NCBI GenBank assembly: GCA_900554495.1
Contig: USHR01000018.1
Span: forward strand, 1-16,986
From: an uncultured Collinsella sp.
GTDB lineage: Bacteria > Actinomycetota > Coriobacteriia > Coriobacteriales > Coriobacteriaceae
DNA length: 16,986 bases
Reading direction: 5' to 3'
Shown: positions 13,483-16,986 of the stretch, one piece after another
Layout of the letters: every line of letters starts with the position of its first letter
Numbering within the stretch: the first letter of the stretch is position 1
Position numbers and translations under genes: made by a program
The notes under the pieces: generated by a model
What the model saw: only the letters and a program-made list of their open reading frames with translations
The model's database searches: none
What the model was told of the DNA's origin: nothing

Positions 13483-15607
13483 GCGTTTCTGGTCTAGATG
13501 CGTTTTGACGCGCCGTCCGAGCTGCCATCGCAAGCGAGGCGGCTTTATGGGCCGCGCCGGTATCGACCTGTTTATCGAAGACGGTGCCTACACCACGCTT
13601 TCTTCTGCCGTGGTCATCCTAGTGGTGCTCACGTTGTTGTTTTCGTCGACCGCGGCGATATGGAGCATGTCGCGTGCCGGGGATACCCAGGTGGCGGCCG
13701 ATAGCGGCGCGCTGGCGGGTGCCAACGTAGTGTCGTCCTATCACACGGCTGCCACGGTGGTTGATGCGAGCATCTTGAGTCTGGGGCTGGCGGGGTTTGC
13801 CACAATCGGGACGGGCCTGGTCGCCATCCTCATCCCGGGTGCCGAACCAGTTGCCGGCAATATGGTCGACACCGGGATTGAGATCATTAAAACGCGCAAC
13901 AAGTTTGCCAAAAGCGCATCGGAAGGCTTACAGAAAATCGAGACGGCTCTGCCGTATCTGATCGCCGCGCGTGCCACGCAGGCGGTGTCGGCGCAGGATA
14001 CCGATAGTGTGACCTATACCGGTACGGCGCTTGCCGTGCTCAGGACATCCGAGTCGGACTTCGCTGCGCTCAAAGGGTCAGAGATCTCGACCGATGCCAT
14101 CGAGAGCACCTCAAAAGACCTTGACTATGCTGCCAAGGAACTGAAGAAAGCGTCCGAGAAAACGTCAAAGGCCAAGGAACGCGCCTGGCTTGCCGACTGC
14201 GGTGGATCGGACAGAGGCGCAGTCGGAAGCTGTTCGTGCATGTGGGAACGCGCGAAGAACTTGGCGAAGCTTTCGGATATTGAGAATCCGCACTATGCCT
14301 CGAGTGTCACATGGGAGCCGCAAGTGGCGCTCGATCGCGCGAAGGCCTATTACCGCTTGCGCCTTGCAAACGAGGCACCTCAGGGCTCAAGCGTCGAGAC
14401 GAAGGCGGAGTCGGCGGCGCGCAAGGCGTTTTACACCTATGCGAGTACAGAGGTCAATCGTGCATATGTAACCGAGGACGGAGATGCAGTCACTTTCCAT
14501 ATCCCGCTGTTGCCGCGCAACGCTGACGAGGTGCGAGCGACGGAACTCTATACTGATGCGGCGTGGCCAACCAGCGCCATCGATGGCAAGACGTATCTGC
14601 ATTACGGAACGAGTTGCCCCAACTATAAGAAGGGGTCGCCAGGCGGGCTAGCCTCGGTTGCTGATTATGACGGGCAGGACAGATGCAACAGATGCCATTT
14701 TGGCGTTTCGTCGCTCGGTGCCGTTGCAGCGCCTTCGACTTCTATCGAAAACGGCTTCGAATACCACTTTGACAAGTTCAAAGACGCCCTGGAAGGCTAC
14801 GTTAAATGCCGCAACAAAGAACTCGAACTTGAGCGTCAGACCGAGGATGAGGCCGACCGTGCGGGCAATGCGTTTGACCAGGCCATTAAAGCGCTTTCGG
14901 GCGAGCGCCCGCGTATCGCTCCGCCCGGTCGCAACGGCGTGGTCGCCTTTGCAGTTTCGGGTGACATTACCAGCCCCGATCAACTTAACTCCTCGTTTAA
15001 CACGGCAGTCAGGCTTGGCGATCGCGGTGCTATCTCTGCCGCGGTGTTGGCACCCGATGAGGCAACGGCGCAAAACAACGTGCTTTCGCGATTTTTCTCG
15101 ACATTGAAGGAACGCTCGGGCGGCGTTGCCGGCGTGCTCGACGGCGTCATGGATGTTTGGGGACGGCTGCTCGTAGGATACGGTGATATCCAAGGTTCGG
15201 CCGACGAACTTATGGACGAGATGATTAAAGGCCTAGGAGGGGGCAGCGGCGCGTTGGGCTCCATCGCATCGTGGCTCGGCGATACCGTTTCGGCGTCCAT
15301 GGCGGCGTTGGGTCTGGAACCGTGCGACTTGCGCCTGCGAAAGCCGGTGCTGACCGATTCCGCCAACGTCATTAAGAGTCCGGGGTCTGACATTGCTGGT
15401 CTCTCTCAAGCGCAAGACAAGCTGCGAAGTATTCCGTTGGACGTGACCGATCCCAAGGCGCTCTGCGAGGCGTTGGAATATCAAGTCGAACGCACCATTA
15501 GCGGTACGGTGTTCACGCTTGCGGAGATTCCTCTGCCCGGCGGCGGCTCCATCCCACTCACCGTCGATGTCGCCACGCTGGTTGGCGCTCTGGGCGGTGG
15601 GTCGTAA
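13454..15607 (+). CDS. TadG-like large pilus-associated protein with Cys-rich exported domain
   Basis: This is a 717-residue protein from ATG 13454, six bases after GGAGG (13443-13447). The N-terminal basic segment leads to a membrane helix (about 50-72), then QVAADSGALAGANVV (79-93), the mark of TadG/TadE-G-like proteins. The large outside part has Ala-rich, helical and coiled-coil-prone stretches (150-250, 455-480). It also has cysteines at 249, 260 and 262 (CxC), 388, 411 and 414 (CxxC), 452, 624 and 671. The end is Gly-rich. The first 29 bases overlap the TadE-like gene. An alternative ATG at 13547 is possible. The role is probably a surface or pilus-base protein; the cysteine domain is not one I can name. 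Confidence 0.75.
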   Translation: MIRGLLHGIKRFWSRCVLTRRPSCHRKRGGFMGRAGIDLFIEDGAYTTLSSAVVILVVLTLLFSSTAAIWSMSRAGDTQVAADSGALAGANVVSSYHTAATVVDASILSLGLAGFATIGTGLVAILIPGAEPVAGNMVDTGIEIIKTRNKFAKSASEGLQKIETALPYLIAARATQAVSAQDTDSVTYTGTALAVLRTSESDFAALKGSEISTDAIESTSKDLDYAAKELKKASEKTSKAKERAWLADCGGSDRGAVGSCSCMWERAKNLAKLSDIENPHYASSVTWEPQVALDRAKAYYRLRLANEAPQGSSVETKAESAARKAFYTYASTEVNRAYVTEDGDAVTFHIPLLPRNADEVRATELYTDAAWPTSAIDGKTYLHYGTSCPNYKKGSPGGLASVADYDGQDRCNRCHFGVSSLGAVAAPSTSIENGFEYHFDKFKDALEGYVKCRNKELELERQTEDEADRAGNAFDQAIKALSGERPRIAPPGRNGVVAFAVSGDITSPDQLNSSFNTAVRLGDRGAISAAVLAPDEATAQNNVLSRFFSTLKERSGGVAGVLDGVMDVWGRLLVGYGDIQGSADELMDEMIKGLGGGSGALGSIASWLGDTVSASMAALGLEPCDLRLRKPVLTDSANVIKSPGSDIAGLSQAQDKLRSIPLDVTDPKALCEALEYQVERTISGTVFTLAEIPLPGGGSIPLTVDVATLVGALGGGS

Positions 15608-16083
15608 TGAGTATCCGCATGCGTCTGCGCGAGGAGCGCGCCCAAGCGACGGTGGAGATGGCAGTGGTTACGCCCGTTTTGCTGGTGCTGGCACTCATCG
15701 TGTACAACGTCATGATCTTTGCCAGCGCTGTCGCGCGCTTCGACCACGTGGTGCCCGACATCGTGTTGGCGCATGCCGTGGCGTCGGAGGGGGAGGGCGA
15801 CGAAAGCTCTGCCGATGCCTCGGCGACGGTTCAGACTCAAATTCTGAATGCCATGGAAGGCTATGACTTGCAGATCGAAGTGTCGAGCGAGCAAGGCGCG
15901 GAGGCATCGGATGGTGGCCTGCTCTCCCTATCCGGTACGTTTAGGACCTACACATGCACCATGCACTATGAGCCGTGGCCGACTTCTCTCAGCATCGCTG
16001 GCGTTTCGCTGGGGGCGCCGACAACGTTGTCGCACGAGCGCGCGGTGACGGTCGATCCATGGCGTCCGGGGGTGGTCATGTGA
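15607..16083 (+). CDS. TadE/TadF-like minor pilin
   Basis: This 158-residue prepilin-like protein starts in a TAATG overlap with the stop of the TadG-like gene. The leader ends REERA, followed by QATVEMAVVTPVLLVLALIVYN with the +5 Glu (E17) and a hydrophobic helix. The exported domain (about 45-158) is acidic in its middle and has one Cys. A GGTGGG (15596-15601) is a modest SD, so translational coupling is likely. It closes the recognisable tad set. TadE and TadF proteins are minor pseudopilins needed for pilus formation in studied systems. Confidence 0.78.
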   Translation: MSIRMRLREERAQATVEMAVVTPVLLVLALIVYNVMIFASAVARFDHVVPDIVLAHAVASEGEGDESSADASATVQTQILNAMEGYDLQIEVSSEQGAEASDGGLLSLSGTFRTYTCTMHYEPWPTSLSIAGVSLGAPTTLSHERAVTVDPWRPGVVM

Positions 16084-16439
16084 CCGCGGTCTCGTCCTAC
16101 ATCGCCTACGCGCGGGCACTCAACAGGCTGGGTTGGACGCCGGCCGAGTTTGCGGTGGCGGAGTCGTTTGTCGTGCGCCTGCGCGGCATGCTGGGACGGC
16201 GTCCGGTTGCCGCCAACGGCCTGCCGCTTGTCATGGCGTTTCCGCGCTGTTCCTCGGTCCACACGTGTTTTATGGCCTATCCCATCGACATCGCCTTCAT
16301 CGATCGCGACGGCAATATCCTCGCGCGCTACGAAAACGTTTGTCCTTGGCGCATGTGCTCCTGCCCCGGCGCCTGGGCCGTACTAGAGCGTCCTTCAATC
16401 ATTGTTTCGACCCCTGCCCTCCAACGCGTGCCGGCTTAA
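16080..16439 (+). CDS. DUF192 family protein
   Basis: This 119-residue protein begins at GTG 16080, overlapping the previous stop (ATGTGA), with GGGGGTGG (16068-16075) just upstream. The DUF192 core is clear: RGMLGRR (35-41), PLVMAFPRCSSVHTCFM (49-65), PIDIAFIDRDGNIL (68-81) and the CxC-containing PWRMCSCPGAWAVLE (89-103). No signal peptide or membrane helix is visible, although many family members are exported. The biochemical role of the family is unknown. Its overlap with the pilus operon suggests it is co-transcribed and perhaps functionally linked. An in-frame ATG at 16056 would add eight residues. Confidence 0.8.
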   Translation: MTAVSSYIAYARALNRLGWTPAEFAVAESFVVRLRGMLGRRPVAANGLPLVMAFPRCSSVHTCFMAYPIDIAFIDRDGNILARYENVCPWRMCSCPGAWAVLERPSIIVSTPALQRVPA

Positions 16440-16442
16440 GAA

Positions 16443-16483
16443 TTGGCGACAGCGGACTTTCGTCATACGAAATTGGGTAAGAT
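16443..16483 (+). promoter_or_regulatory. Promoter and operator of the toxin-antitoxin pair
   Basis: TTGGCG (16443-16448) and TACGAA (16466-16471), 17 bases apart, form a modest promoter. An inverted repeat TTTCGT-CAT-ACGAAA (16458-16472) covers the -10. A repressor bound there would block RNA polymerase, as ribbon-helix-helix antitoxins commonly do at their own promoters. TAAGAT at 16478-16483 also looks like a -10, but it sits too close to the SD at 16484-16490 to be the one used. Confidence 0.45.
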
Positions 16484-16497
16484 GGAGGAGAAGATGC

Positions 16498-16764
16498 ATG
16501 GATGTTGAGATCCATCCCAACGCTAAAAAGCACCTGACAGAACAGCAGGTGCTTAGCGCTTGGCTTGCGGTTACTGAGTGCATTCGTCGCGAGTCGAAGG
16601 ACGAGCCGCCGAGATGGCTTGCGATTGGATGGCTCCCAGACGGACGAAGCGTGGAGCTTGTCGCGGTCGAGCTTCTCCGTGGGTGGCTTATCATTCATGC
16701 CTTGTCTCCAGTCCAGAAGAAATTTTGGCAGGAGATTGAACAGGCTCGGCAAAGGGGTCGATGA
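16498..16764 (+). CDS. BrnT-like toxin of a type II toxin-antitoxin pair
   Basis: This 88-residue protein starts at ATG 16498, seven bases after GGAGGAG (16484-16490). The frame is open upstream to 16402, but that lies outside the SD signal. It has the layout of small BrnT/RelE-fold toxins: an N-terminal IHPNAKKH segment, a helix (14-32), and beta strands WLAIGWLPDGRSVELVAVE (40-58) and GWLIIHALSP (62-71), with a Lys/Arg-rich C-terminus. The conserved IHA near the end fits this group. Known BrnT toxins are ribosome-independent RNases. The toxin-first order and overlap with a ribbon-helix-helix gene match brnTA. The exact family is inferred without a search. Confidence 0.6.
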   Translation: MDVEIHPNAKKHLTEQQVLSAWLAVTECIRRESKDEPPRWLAIGWLPDGRSVELVAVELLRGWLIIHALSPVQKKFWQEIEQARQRGR

Positions 16765-16986
16765 TGGGCAAGACGTATACGGCCGCTAATGGTCAGGTTG
16801 TAACGGATGAAATGATTGACGCGTGGTGCGAGTCGTACGAGCGCGGAGAGTTTCCGGATGGCGAACATACCGTTGGTGGGATCGTGCATGGACGGCCCCC
16901 GCTCTCAGGTGAGGGGACGGCAACGTTGTCGGTCAAGATTCCTCTGGGAATGAAGGAGGCCATTCGTCGACGGGCGGCTGCCGAGG
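16764..16986 (+). CDS. Ribbon-helix-helix antitoxin (3' truncated by window edge)
   Basis: An ATG at 16764, or the in-frame ATG at 16761 that overlaps the toxin stop in ATGA, follows AAAGGGG (16751-16757). At least 74 residues are encoded before the window ends. The N-terminal 45 residues (TDEMIDAWCESYERGEFPDG and on) probably wrap the toxin. GTATLSVKIPLGMKEAIRRRAA (51-72) reads as the strand and first helix of a ribbon-helix-helix DNA-binding fold. It should neutralise the toxin and repress the shared promoter. The protein continues beyond the window. Confidence 0.65.
   Translation, partial: MGKTYTAANGQVVTDEMIDAWCESYERGEFPDGEHTVGGIVHGRPPLSGEGTATLSVKIPLGMKEAIRRRAAAE

Noticed and set aside
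14648..15193. Minus-strand open frame of 181 codons within the TadG-like gene
   Set aside because: It is antisense to a continuous 717-residue frame, with no start signal or family match.
1..16986. CRISPR array, tRNA or rRNA genes, transposase
   Set aside because: No regularly spaced repeats, cloverleaf sequences, ribosomal RNA sequence or transposase motifs were seen.

Overview
The window looks like chromosomal DNA from a GC-rich, single-membrane actinobacterium of the Coriobacteriia, most likely Collinsella or a close relative. This is inferred from GC-rich codon use, the style of the pyruvate kinase, Ca-ATPase and RsgA proteins, and a tad pilus operon with no outer-membrane secretin. No database search was possible.

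Layout. Positions 3-260 hold the 3' end of an unrecognised + strand gene. A short minus-strand coding-like remnant and a strong two-way terminator (398-436) follow. Pyruvate kinase (pyk) is on the minus strand at 465-1925, with a consensus -10 box in the AT-rich gap upstream. Diverging from it, a type II Ca2+-type P-ATPase runs 2367-5048. Its roughly 110-nt leader contains a long hairpin that buries the Shine-Dalgarno sequence, plus a seven-base loop-loop match and an alternative helix; this is the best riboswitch-like candidate in the window. The gap 5049-5411 holds a large imperfect palindrome and two tandem, structurally matching terminator modules, followed by rsgA (5412-6596) and its own terminator.

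From 6849 to 16083 there is a tightly packed, co-directional tad/flp (type IVc pilus) operon. It encodes a CpaB-like SAF-domain protein, a TadZ/CpaE-like ATPase with a degenerate receiver domain, the TadA/CpaF motor ATPase, the TadB and TadC platform proteins, the Flp pilin, an unrecognised anchored protein, a second Flp-like small pilin, a TadE-like pseudopilin, a large TadG-like protein with cysteine clusters, and a second TadE/TadF-like pseudopilin. Nearly all genes overlap or abut, so translation is probably coupled. TadZ would place the machine, TadA powers it, TadB/TadC form the inner-membrane platform, Flp is the fibre, and the TadE/F/G-like proteins are minor components. No prepilin peptidase (TadV/CpaA) is present here. 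The region before the operon carries a cluster of CTGACC/GGTCAG repeats that may be an operator. A DUF192 gene overlaps the end of the operon.

The window ends in a small toxin-antitoxin-like pair: a BrnT-like toxin first, then a ribbon-helix-helix antitoxin cut off by the window edge. An inverted repeat over the probable -10 box fits autoregulation.
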